From: Candidatus Neomicrothrix sp. UBA2131
GTDB lineage: Bacteria > Actinomycetota > Acidimicrobiia > Acidimicrobiales > MedAcidi-G1
Assembly: GCA_002329075.1 (NCBI GenBank)
Contig: DCXR01000042.1
Span: 15,318-40,020 of the forward strand
Length of the DNA stretch: 24,703 nt
Direction of reading: 5' to 3'
The position numbers and the translations under genes were made by a program. Each line of letters begins with the position of its first letter. Positions within the stretch are counted from its first letter, which is position 1. The notes under the pieces are model-generated. The model had not been told where the DNA came from. It saw nothing but the letters and a program-made list of their open reading frames with translations, and did no database searches. Below are positions 16,212 to 23,522 of the stretch, piece by piece.

Positions 16212-17650
16212 GCCGGAGCCCCGTCGGCGACCGGGGCCGACTGGACGGGAATGCCGTCACGGCGCGTGATCTTGGCCTCGAACTCGCTGCGGAAGCGCCG
16301 CAGCGCCGAGGTGATGGGTGCCACCGACGACGGGCCGAGTGGGCAGATGGTGGTCTGGTGGGGCGGGAACGGTACGGCGTCGAGGGCGGCGGCACCGTGG
16401 GCGGCGACGGGGTAGGGGCCGGGGCTGATGTTGTCGCCGATGTCGAGCAGCAGGTCCAGGTCGGATGGCCGACCGTGGCCGTCGAGGATGCGCTCGAGGA
16501 TCTTCTCCTCCCAGCTGGTGCCCTCCCGGCAGGGCGAGCACTTGCCGCATGACTCGCGGGCGAAGAACCGCACGACCCGCAGGCACGCCTTCACGACGTC
16601 GGTGGTGTGGTCCATGACAACGATCGCTCCGGAGCCGAGCATCGACCCGGCGGCACCGACGTCCCGGGCCTCGAGGGGCAGGTCGAGTTGCTCCTCGAAG
16701 AACCACGGCGCCGAGGCTCCACCGGGAATGAAAGCCTTCAGGTCGTTGCCGTCCCTGATGCCCCGGCAGAAGTTGAGGCCGTAGATGAGATCCCGGTATG
16801 TGGTGACGCCCTGTTCGACCTCGTAGACACCGGGCCGCACGACGTGCCCGGATACGGCGAACAGGCGGGTGCCGGGCGATGCCTCGGAGCCGAATCCCCT
16901 GTAGGCGACGGCGCCGTGCTCGAGGATCCACGGCAGGTTGGCGAGGGTCTCGACGTTGTTGACGATCGTGGGCTTGCCGTACAGGCCTATGACCGCCGGG
17001 AAGTACGGCGGCTTGAGGCGGGGCACCCCCCGGTTTCCCTCGAGACTCTCGATGAGCGCCGTCTCCTCACCGACGATGTAGGCGCCTGCACCCCAGTGGA
17101 GGGTGATGTCGACGGAGAAGTCGGTGTCGCAGATGTTGCGTCCGACGTAGCCAGCTGCGTAGGCATCGTTGAGGGCGGCAGCGAGGCGCTCCTGGGCCAG
17201 GGCCATCTCGCCTCGCACGTAAAGGAAGCACTGCGACAGGCCGAGGGCGTAGCAGGCGATGAGGCAGCCCTCGATGAGTTGGTGCGGGTCGCGTTCCATG
17301 AGGAGGCGGTCCTTGTAGGTGCCGGGTTCGCTTTCGTCGCCGTTGGCGACGAGGTAGCGGGGCCAGACTCCCTCGGGGCAGAAGCCCCACTTGACACCGG
17401 CGGGGAAGCCGGCACCAGCGCGGCCGAGGAGGGTGGCGTCGCGGACCTCGGTGTGCACGTCGTCGGGGGTTCGACCGAGTGCGGCACGCAGGCCCGTGTA
17501 GGCCCCTGTGGCGAGGGCGCATTCGAGCGTGTAGGAGTCCTCGTAGGGGAAGCGGCCGCTGACCAACTTCGGACCCTCGTTGGCGACGAAGCCGGCAGCG
17601 TGGGGCACGTAGCCCATGTCGTCGGGGTGCACGGCCGTCGGTTCAGGCAT
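16208..17650 (-). CDS. nuoF: NADH-quinone oxidoreductase subunit F (NADH/FMN-binding), 14-subunit complex I
   Basis: The 51-kDa-type subunit (480 residues) oxidises NADH with FMN and passes electrons to cluster N3. The NADH-binding glycine loop GRAGAGFP is at 76-83, the FMN region NGDESEPGT at 103-111, and GAGAYIVGEETALIESLEG at 187-205. N3 ligands are Cys368, 371 and 374 (ESCGKCSPC) and Cys436 (TTICPLG). The spacing from Cys374 to Cys436 is 61 residues, whereas E. coli NuoF has about 40, because of an Ala/Pro-rich stretch at about 408-430. I took the ATG at 17648-17650, inside the nuoE end (8-nt overlap); an ATG 9 nt upstream (17659) is equally possible. Neither has a strong ribosome binding site. 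Confidence 0.94.
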   Translation of the reverse strand: MPEPTAVHPDDMGYVPHAAGFVANEGPKLVSGRFPYEDSYTLECALATGAYTGLRAALGRTPDDVHTEVRDATLLGRAGAGFPAGVKWGFCPEGVWPRYLVANGDESEPGTYKDRLLMERDPHQLIEGCLIACYALGLSQCFLYVRGEMALAQERLAAALNDAYAAGYVGRNICDTDFSVDITLHWGAGAYIVGEETALIESLEGNRGVPRLKPPYFPAVIGLYGKPTIVNNVETLANLPWILEHGAVAYRGFGSEASPGTRLFAVSGHVVRPGVYEVEQGVTTYRDLIYGLNFCRGIRDGNDLKAFIPGGASAPWFFEEQLDLPLEARDVGAAGSMLGSGAIVVMDHTTDVVKACLRVVRFFARESCGKCSPCREGTSWEEKILERILDGHGRPSDLDLLLDIGDNISPGPYPVAAHGAAALDAVPFPPHQTTICPLGPSSVAPITSALRRFRSEFEAKITRRDGIPVQSAPVADGAPA

Positions 17651-18326
17651 CGGGAGCATGTGTCGTGGAGGTAGCCGCGGACGGTGCCGTGGCGGGGGTG
17701 GTCCGCAGCCAGACAGGTTCCTCGCCAGCCTCCTCGGGGGGCACGACGCCGGCGCGACGGTCGTCGGGGATGTGCTGGCGGAGGCGCCCGAGGGTTCCGT
17801 GGGCGGGAAGGTTCCCGTGGTCGCCCTGTGCGCCCCGGGCCAACGGACTGCGGCCGGCGTACAGGTCGGCGACGACGGCGTCGAAGGTGTCGCTGTCTGC
17901 CCGGTGGAAGTAGCGGTAGTTGACGGTGAAGCAGGGCGCCTCGGTGCATGCGGTGACGCACTCCACCTCTTCGACGGTGAACATCCCGTCGTCGGTGGTC
18001 CCCCCGGCATGGACCCCGAGGGATTCCTCTACATGATGCAGCAGTTCCTCGCCACCGAGCAGTTGGCAGGAGATGTTGGTACACACGTTGACCAGGTAGC
18101 GGCCGACCGGGTGGAACCTGAACATCTCGTAGAACGATCCTGTGCCGAGCACCTCGGCGGGCGTGATGCCGGTCAGGTCGGCGATCTCGACCATTGCGTC
18201 GCGGGTGACCCACCCCTCCTGCTCCTGTGCCAGGTGCAGCAGCGGGATGACGGCCGACCTGGGCCTGGGATATCGGGCTATGACCTCAGCAGCCGTGCGG
18301 GCGTTGGCCTCGGTGAAATACGACAT
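17643..18326 (-). CDS. nuoE: NADH-quinone oxidoreductase subunit E, 14-subunit complex I
   Basis: The 24-kDa-type subunit (227 residues) has a thioredoxin-like fold binding [2Fe-2S] cluster N1a beside the FMN. Ligands are Cys82 and Cys87 (CTNISC) and Cys123 and Cys127 (CVTAC). PRPRSAVIPLLHLAQEQEGWV and SFYEMFRFHPVGRY are family stretches. The conserved fold ends near residue 157. The last 70 residues are a Pro/Ala/Thr-rich, probably disordered extension with no recognised domain. The ATG overlaps the nuoD stop (TGATG). The much longer open frame upstream is a shadow of nuoD. Confidence 0.95.
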   Translation of the reverse strand: MSYFTEANARTAAEVIARYPRPRSAVIPLLHLAQEQEGWVTRDAMVEIADLTGITPAEVLGTGSFYEMFRFHPVGRYLVNVCTNISCQLLGGEELLHHVEESLGVHAGGTTDDGMFTVEEVECVTACTEAPCFTVNYRYFHRADSDTFDAVVADLYAGRSPLARGAQGDHGNLPAHGTLGRLRQHIPDDRRAGVVPPEEAGEEPVWLRTTPATAPSAATSTTHAPDA

Positions 18327-19633
18327 CAGCGGTCGACCTCGCCCATGATCGGATCGACCGACGAGATGACGGCGACGGCGTCGGCAACGAGGCGACCGTG
18401 CATGAGGTGGGGCAGCGTCTGGAGGTTGGCGAAGCTCGGGCCGCGGATGTGCATGCGGTAGGGCTTGGGTCCGCCGTCGGACACGAGATAGCAGCCCAAC
18501 TCTCCCCTGGGTGACTCGACGGCGGCGTAGACCTCGCCTTCGGGCACGTGGAAGCCCTCGGTGAAGATCTTGAAGTGGTGGATCAGCGCCTCCATCGACT
18601 CGTCGATGCGGGCACGCGGGGGCGGGGTGACCTTCTTGTCCTGTGTCCGGAAGTCGCCGCCGGGCAGGAGGTCGAGGATCTGTTCGACGATGTGCAGTGA
18701 CTGCCGGATCTCCTCGAGACGGACAGCGAAGCGGTCGAAGGCGTCGCCACAGGTGCCGACGACGACGTCGAAGTCGACCTGGTCGTAGGCGAGGTACGGC
18801 TCGTCGCGGCGCAGGTCCCAGTCGTAGCCGGTGGCCCGCAGGATCGGTCCTGTCGCCGAGAGGGCCAGGGCCTCGGCGGGTTCGAGGACGCCTACGCCCT
18901 GGAGGCGGGCCCGGAAGATGGGCTGGTCGTTGAGGAGCACCGCGTATTCGTCGAGGCGGGGTGGGATGATGTCGAGCAGGTGGCGGATGTCGTCCTGCCA
19001 GCCGTCGGGGAGGTCGGCGGCGACGCCTCCTGGACGGATGTAGTTGTGGTTCATCCGCAGGCCGGTGACCTTCTCGAAGAAGCGCAGGACCTCTTCGCGC
19101 TCGCGCCAGCCGTAGATCATCATCGAGACGGCACCGAGGTCCATGCCGTTCGTGGCCTGGAAGAGCAGGTGGGAGGCGGCCCGGTTGAGCTCGCACATGA
19201 GCATCCGGATCCAGGTGGCGCGGGCCGGAACCTCGATGCCGAGCAGTTGCTCGGTGGCAAGGGAGAACACGAGTTCCGAAAACAGCGGTGACGCGTAGTC
19301 CATGCGGGTGACGTTGGTGGGGCCCTGTAGGAAGGTGAGGTTCTCGCCGGTCTTCTCCATGCCGGTGTGCAGGTATCCGATGACCGGCTTCGAGCGCAGG
19401 ACGGTCTCACCCTCCATCTCGAGCAGCAGCCGGAGCACCCCGTGGGTCGAAGGGTGGGCGGGGCCCATGTTGAGGATCATGCGCTCGTCGGCCTGTTCGC
19501 CGGTGACCGGATCCCTGGGGGCGCTGGCCAGTTCGGCGGCTTCGACCTCGGTCATCCGGAGGACGGCGCTGCCGCCCCTGCGCCGGACGCGTTCGTCGGA
19601 GCCCATGTCGATGGTGCGGGTCGCCTCGTCCAT
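18326..19633 (-). CDS. nuoD: NADH-quinone oxidoreductase subunit D, 14-subunit complex I
   Basis: The 49-kDa-type quinone-site subunit, 435 residues. It has GPAHPSTHG (57-65) with quinone-site His64, and Tyr113 in TRMDYASPLF, the conserved quinone-binding Tyr. The first motif is usually GPQH; the Gln is Ala here. NHNYIRPGGVAADLPDGW, RATGYDWDLRRDEPY and GELGCYLVSDG are typical. The ATG lies 5 nt after the nuoC stop. About 50 residues precede the conserved core, so internal Met10 or Met27 cannot be excluded as starts, but N-terminal extensions are common in actinobacterial NuoD. The C-terminus FANLQTLPHLMHGRLVADAVAVISSVDPIMGEVDR fits the family and runs onto the nuoE start. Confidence 0.95.
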   Translation of the reverse strand: MDEATRTIDMGSDERVRRRGGSAVLRMTEVEAAELASAPRDPVTGEQADERMILNMGPAHPSTHGVLRLLLEMEGETVLRSKPVIGYLHTGMEKTGENLTFLQGPTNVTRMDYASPLFSELVFSLATEQLLGIEVPARATWIRMLMCELNRAASHLLFQATNGMDLGAVSMMIYGWREREEVLRFFEKVTGLRMNHNYIRPGGVAADLPDGWQDDIRHLLDIIPPRLDEYAVLLNDQPIFRARLQGVGVLEPAEALALSATGPILRATGYDWDLRRDEPYLAYDQVDFDVVVGTCGDAFDRFAVRLEEIRQSLHIVEQILDLLPGGDFRTQDKKVTPPPRARIDESMEALIHHFKIFTEGFHVPEGEVYAAVESPRGELGCYLVSDGGPKPYRMHIRGPSFANLQTLPHLMHGRLVADAVAVISSVDPIMGEVDR

Positions 19634-19638
19634 CGGGT

Positions 19639-20145
19639 TCACCGTCGCTCCGATGCGGCCTTGAACTGGACGGGGATGGCTCCGATTCCCTCGTCCTTGC
19701 GCAGCGGATGGCCCGTCCAGTCCTCGGGGAGCAGGATCCGGCTGTGGTCCGGGTGGCCGTCGAAGCACACGCCGAACAGGTCGTAGGCCTCGCGCTCCAT
19801 GGCCTCGGTACCGGGGAAGAGGTCGAACAGCGACGGCAAGGTCGGGTCCTCGGCGGGTACCTGGATACGGAGTCGGACCCGTTCACGACGGGTGTGGTCG
19901 AACAGGCCCACCACCACCTCGTAGCGCTCGGGCTCGACGCCCTCGGGAAGGTCGGTGCGGCCGGGGTGGGTCAGGTAGTCGACGACGGTGAGGTCGGTGG
20001 CGGTGCAGTAGCCCCCGTCGCGCAGGGATTCGACGGTGGCCATGTATGCGTCGCGGACGGGGTGCAGCACGGTCTGGCCGGACATGGTCGTCGAAGCGAC
20101 CGGTGCGGCCACATGCTCATCGGTGGAGACGTCGTTTTCGCTCAC
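19639..20145 (-). CDS. nuoC: NADH-quinone oxidoreductase subunit C, 14-subunit complex I
   Basis: The 30-kDa-type structural subunit of the peripheral arm, 168 residues. Its signature is MEREAYDLFGVCFDGHPDH followed by LPEDWTGHPLRKDEG. The start is a GTG that overlaps the nuoB stop (GTGA), with AGAGG a few bases upstream. An internal ATG at residue 21 is a weaker alternative. It is shorter than the paralogue at 3850-4509 because the loop before the signature is compact and the acidic tail is missing. No cofactor is expected. Confidence 0.93.
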   Translation of the reverse strand: MSENDVSTDEHVAAPVASTTMSGQTVLHPVRDAYMATVESLRDGGYCTATDLTVVDYLTHPGRTDLPEGVEPERYEVVVGLFDHTRRERVRLRIQVPAEDPTLPSLFDLFPGTEAMEREAYDLFGVCFDGHPDHSRILLPEDWTGHPLRKDEGIGAIPVQFKAASERR

Positions 20146-20732
20146 GGAGCCTCTGCCGCCTCGTGATCGGGCTCCTCGGCCAGGTCGATGCCGGCGCCTG
20201 CACCGGTCTGCTCACGGCGGGTGGTGAGCTCGCCGGTGAGGATCTTGTCGTGGAGGGTGAGGATGGCATGCATGAGGGTCTCGGGACCGGGGGGGCAGCC
20301 CGGGGCGTAGACGTCGACCGGCACCACCTGGTCGACCCCCTGCACTATTGCGTAGTTGTTGAACATGCCGCCGCTGGATGCGCAGACGCCCATCGAGATG
20401 ACCCACTTGGGCTCCATCATCTGGTCGTAGATCTGGCGTAGCACCGGGGCCATCTTCTGGGAGACGCGCCCGGCGACGATCATGAGGTCGGCCTGGCGGG
20501 GCGATGCCCGGAAGACCTCCATGCCGTAGCGGGCCAGGTCGTAGTGGGCGGCGCCCGTGGCCATCATTTCGATGGCGCAGCAGGCCAGGCCGAAGGTGGC
20601 CGGCCAGCAGCTGCGTGCCCGCGACCACTTGACGACGTCCTCGATGCGGGCGGTGACGAAGTTGTGCTCGAGGCCCTCGAGGCCCTCGTCGAGGACGCCG
20701 GATACGTCGCCGAGGATCGGCAGGCGTGCCAT
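20142..20732 (-). CDS. nuoB: NADH-quinone oxidoreductase subunit B, 14-subunit complex I
   Basis: PSST-type subunit (196 residues) binding cluster N2. Ligands are Cys51-Cys52 (FGLACCAIEMM), Cys117 (SMGVCASSGGMF) and Cys146 (YAPGCPPGPE). FRASPRQADLMIVAGRVSQKMAP is a family hallmark. The ATG overlaps the nuoA stop (TGATG), which fixes the start; the open frame extends upstream only as a shadow of nuoA. The C-terminal tail is acidic (DLAEEPDHEAAEAP). Confidence 0.96.
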   Translation of the reverse strand: MARLPILGDVSGVLDEGLEGLEHNFVTARIEDVVKWSRARSCWPATFGLACCAIEMMATGAAHYDLARYGMEVFRASPRQADLMIVAGRVSQKMAPVLRQIYDQMMEPKWVISMGVCASSGGMFNNYAIVQGVDQVVPVDVYAPGCPPGPETLMHAILTLHDKILTGELTTRREQTGAGAGIDLAEEPDHEAAEAP

Positions 20733-21211
20733 CAGGTGGCGCTCTCGCTTGTCGGGTTGCCGGCATCGCGTCCCTCGAGGCCGACCTGGCGAACGCCGGG
20801 TCCGACCACCTCGCTGCCGAACCTGCGCGACACCGCCTGACGGACCTCGGCGATCGGACCCCATTCGAGGGCCCCGTTGCCGATGAGGTACACGAACGAC
20901 TCGAACACGGCGATCGAGAAGATCAGCACCGCCAGCAGGCCGAAGAGTCCTATTCCCCGGTGGGCCACGGCCCACGGGTAGAAGAAGACGATCTCGATGT
21001 CGAACACGATGAAGATCATCGCCACGAGGTAGAAGCGAACCGGGAACCGCTCGGGGGTCTCCCGCGAGGGGATGATCCCGCACTCGTAGGGGGCCAGCTT
21101 CCTGTCGTGGGGCCGTCGCGGCGCCAGGAGCCTCGACGCCACGAAGCTGAGTGCCGCGAAGAGAGCGGCGAGGACGAACAGTGCCACCACCGGCAGGTAC
21201 TGGCCCAACAT
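20732..21211 (-). CDS. nuoA: NADH-quinone oxidoreductase subunit A, 14-subunit complex I
   Basis: First gene of the 14-gene cluster: a three-helix membrane subunit of 159 residues. Motifs are YLPVVALFVLAALFAA in helix 1, APYECGI in the loop (with Cys as in many NuoA/ND3 proteins) and FDIEIVFFYPWAV in helix 2. I prefer the ATG at 21209-21211, with AGGTG about 8 nt upstream. A GTG 9 nt earlier (21220) is possible but would place AGGGA too close. The C-terminus runs about 40 residues past the third helix with a Gly-rich tail, longer than the E. coli protein. It lies 62 nt after the stop of the upstream membrane-protein gene. Confidence 0.94.
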   Translation of the reverse strand: MLGQYLPVVALFVLAALFAALSFVASRLLAPRRPHDRKLAPYECGIIPSRETPERFPVRFYLVAMIFIVFDIEIVFFYPWAVAHRGIGLFGLLAVLIFSIAVFESFVYLIGNGALEWGPIAEVRQAVSRRFGSEVVGPGVRQVGLEGRDAGNPTSESAT

Positions 21212-21250
21212 GTCAGGCACCTGTCCCTGTAGACGTGGCGGCGTTGGTGG

Positions 21251-21271
21251 CGGTGACCGCTGCAGTCACCG
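21251..21271 (-). repeat. Short stem-loop between the membrane-protein gene and nuoA
   Basis: Perfect 7-bp arms cggtgac (21251-21257) and gtcaccg (21265-21271) flank a 7-nt loop. The stem-loop starts 2 nt after the stop codon of the upstream gene and ends about 40 nt before nuoA. No T run follows on the minus strand, so a classical terminator is unlikely. A processing or attenuation site separating the cytochrome bc genes from the nuo genes is possible. Confidence 0.4.
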
Positions 21272-21273
21272 GC

Positions 21274-22284
21274 TCAGGCCCTTGCTGCTTCGAACTCCTT
21301 GCGGCGCGCCATGTCTTCCCGGTCCCGGACGTGCAGCCAGTAGCACAGGGCGAGGAAGACCATCAGGGAGCCGACCATTACGAGTGCCGGCCGCAGTCGG
21401 ACGGACCCGAGGTCACGGACCATGATGACCGACACGACGGGCTCGGCCTCGTCGACGATGGGACGGGGCGGAGCCTCGCCGGGGATCGTCGGCTGGTCGA
21501 GCACCCGCTGGAGTTGAACGACCGAGTAGCGGGTCGGATGCGTGATGCGAGCCGAGTTGGAGATCCAGTGGGTGATGCGGTCTATCCGACTCGGATTCTC
21601 GGCGAGGCGGGGCTTGCCGCCCGTGGAGTAGGCATCGAGCAACTTGAACTCTGCAGCGCTGACGAACCCGATGTCGGGATGCGCGAGGATGTCGGCGACC
21701 GCCTGTGCCTGGGAGTCACCGGCCTCGGTGGTTGGCAGCAGCCGCCATCCGTTGAGATCGTGCCAGCCGGCGGCTTCGGTCATGTCGGGGGACACGGCGG
21801 CCAGTTCCGACCGGGTCACCGTCTCATTGCGGACCTGGCGGTCGGCCTGCAGGGCAGACAGTTCGTCGGCGCTGAGGTCGGGGTTGTCGGCGGCCGTGGG
21901 AAGCGAGTCGAACTCGGCCGTCGCACGGGCGTTGTCCGACAGGATCACCAGTTCGTAGCCGGTGTTCAGCTCGTCGGGGTTGGGCAGGTCGCGTGCCTTG
22001 GCGAGGCCGCTGACCCTGAGGTCGCCGACGTTGATGTCGACCGTCTGCCATGAGGGGCTGTCTCCCTGCCATCCCTTGCCGTACATCCACCATGTGGTGC
22101 TCATGATGAACATCCACCCGAAGAAGGCTGCGAAAGCGAGCAGGGTGCCGACGCGGATGCCTGAGTTGGTGGTGAGGAGGAACCAGACCGAGCCCATGAG
22201 GACGACAACGCCTGTGAGCACGGCCAGCGTGGCGGCGATGTTCGGATCCCAGGCGATGCCGGCGAGGGTGGCGGAAATGCCCAT
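21274..22284 (-). CDS. Unrecognised membrane protein of the cytochrome bc / complex I locus
   Basis: I do not recognise this 336-residue protein. Two hydrophobic helices lie near the N-terminus (about residues 14-36 and 43-66), then a soluble region of about 230 residues, then one helix near residues 300-323 and a basic C-terminal tail (VRDREDMARRKEFEAARA). The positive-inside rule places the soluble region outside the cytoplasmic membrane (inference). A Trp-rich patch (STTWWMYGKGWQG) follows helix 2. There are no CXXCH heme motifs and no cysteines outside the last helix, so it is unlikely to bind heme c or an Fe-S cluster. Its ATG overlaps the cytochrome c stop (TGATG), with a GTG one codon earlier as alternative. 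Context suggests an accessory subunit or assembly factor of the respiratory complexes. Confidence 0.85.
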   Translation of the reverse strand: MGISATLAGIAWDPNIAATLAVLTGVVVLMGSVWFLLTTNSGIRVGTLLAFAAFFGWMFIMSTTWWMYGKGWQGDSPSWQTVDINVGDLRVSGLAKARDLPNPDELNTGYELVILSDNARATAEFDSLPTAADNPDLSADELSALQADRQVRNETVTRSELAAVSPDMTEAAGWHDLNGWRLLPTTEAGDSQAQAVADILAHPDIGFVSAAEFKLLDAYSTGGKPRLAENPSRIDRITHWISNSARITHPTRYSVVQLQRVLDQPTIPGEAPPRPIVDEAEPVVSVIMVRDLGSVRLRPALVMVGSLMVFLALCYWLHVRDREDMARRKEFEAARA

Positions 22285-23495
22285 CACCGGCTCCTAGCGT
22301 AGGCCACGACCGCAGCGATCTGTTCGGGTGTCAGAACACGGCTGTAGACGGCGTCGCCTCCTGTGTCGTAGTCGACGACGTCGGGATCCACGCGTCCTCC
22401 GAAGCCGGGCATCATGCCGGTGCCGCTGCGGGCGTTGCCGAAGCCGACACCCAACTCGGAGCCGGTACGGACGAACTCCTCCTGGTGGGCCGCCGTCGGG
22501 AAGTGTGTCTCGACGCCCTCCAGGCTCGGGCCCACGTGGCCCTGGGCCGGTTGCCAGCCGGTGAGTATCCCGGATTCGACCAGGCGGGGCCAGGTCTCGA
22601 GCAGCGCTGCGGTCGAGTCCTCGTCGGCAGCACCGAGGGAGAAGCCGGGCGTGTGGCAGCGGGCGCACGAGTTGGCACCCTGGGCGGCCGGGTTGTTGAA
22701 GATCAACTCGCCGTAACGGAGGTAGTCGGCGCTGGTCGGGTCGGATGCCCGCTCCAGCCAGGCCTCGGCGGCGGCTTCGATGTCGACGGCGTCGGTGAGT
22801 TCAGCGTCGGCTGCGGTGACGATGGTCCTGGCACCTGCGACGATGCCGGCGTCGATCTGGGCCGTGGTGGCCCTCTGGTCGAGTTGGATGGACCGCAGGT
22901 AGACGATCAACTGTTCGACCTGCTGGGTGGTCATCGGACCGCCACCGGGCAGGCCCCATGCGGGCATCGGCGTGCCGGGGCGTCCGTAGTTGAGGATGTG
23001 TCGGACCTCGGCCTCGTCGAACTGGGACAACACGGAGGTGAGGGCGGGCGCCTTCCACTCGACCTGTGCGACGAAGGCGCCCTCGGCGTCGACCAGCGTG
23101 AAGGCGGCGACACCACCGACGCCGTCGGGGCCGTGGCAGGAGGAACACGCCTCCTCGAAGTTGCTGGCGCCGCGCTTCTCGAAGCGGTGGACCCAGTCGA
23201 CGATTGCGTTCTCCTGGCGTGTCGGCTCCATCAGCCAGTACACGGGCAGGATCATCGAGACGGCGGTGAGGGTCACGAGGGACCAGACCAGTGCCCTGTC
23301 CAGTCGGAAGGTCTCGAGCTCGTCGTCGTCGAGGTACGGCTTGCGGTTGGCGGCCAACTCGACCTCGGAACCCAGTTCCCGCTTGCCGATCCGGAAGCTG
23401 AACAGCAGGTACACGACGAACCCGACCATCACGACGATGGCAAGGACCCAGCCGATGGTGCGCTGCGTGCTCGCTGCGAGGATCATCGGATTCAT
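22284..23495 (-). CDS. Membrane-anchored diheme cytochrome c of the cytochrome bc complex
   Basis: A 403-residue cytochrome with two c-type heme attachment motifs, CSSCH (117-121) and CARCH (277-281). Met177 in GTPMPAW and Met361/362 in GTGMMPGFGG are candidate axial ligands. Two helices near the N-terminus (about 12-34 and 66-88), separated by a charged loop, anchor it so that both heme domains face the cell exterior (inference). Classic actinobacterial QcrC also has two hemes but is anchored by a C-terminal helix, so the architecture differs. Position after the Rieske gene points to electron transfer from the Rieske centre to a terminal oxidase or soluble carrier. The ATG lies 27 nt after the Rieske stop, with GGAG about 13 nt upstream. 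No symbol is assigned because of the different layout. Confidence 0.88.
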   Translation of the reverse strand: MNPMILAASTQRTIGWVLAIVVMVGFVVYLLFSFRIGKRELGSEVELAANRKPYLDDDELETFRLDRALVWSLVTLTAVSMILPVYWLMEPTRQENAIVDWVHRFEKRGASNFEEACSSCHGPDGVGGVAAFTLVDAEGAFVAQVEWKAPALTSVLSQFDEAEVRHILNYGRPGTPMPAWGLPGGGPMTTQQVEQLIVYLRSIQLDQRATTAQIDAGIVAGARTIVTAADAELTDAVDIEAAAEAWLERASDPTSADYLRYGELIFNNPAAQGANSCARCHTPGFSLGAADEDSTAALLETWPRLVESGILTGWQPAQGHVGPSLEGVETHFPTAAHQEEFVRTGSELGVGFGNARSGTGMMPGFGGRVDPDVVDYDTGGDAVYSRVLTPEQIAAVVAYARSR

Positions 23496-23522
23496 CTCGG
23501 TCTCAGGTCTCCTACCGGGGGG

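Noticed and set aside
20733..21083. An N-terminal extension of the 14-cluster NuoB reaching into nuoA
   Set aside because: The in-frame upstream codons are a shadow of nuoA; the TGATG overlap and family length fix the start at 20732.
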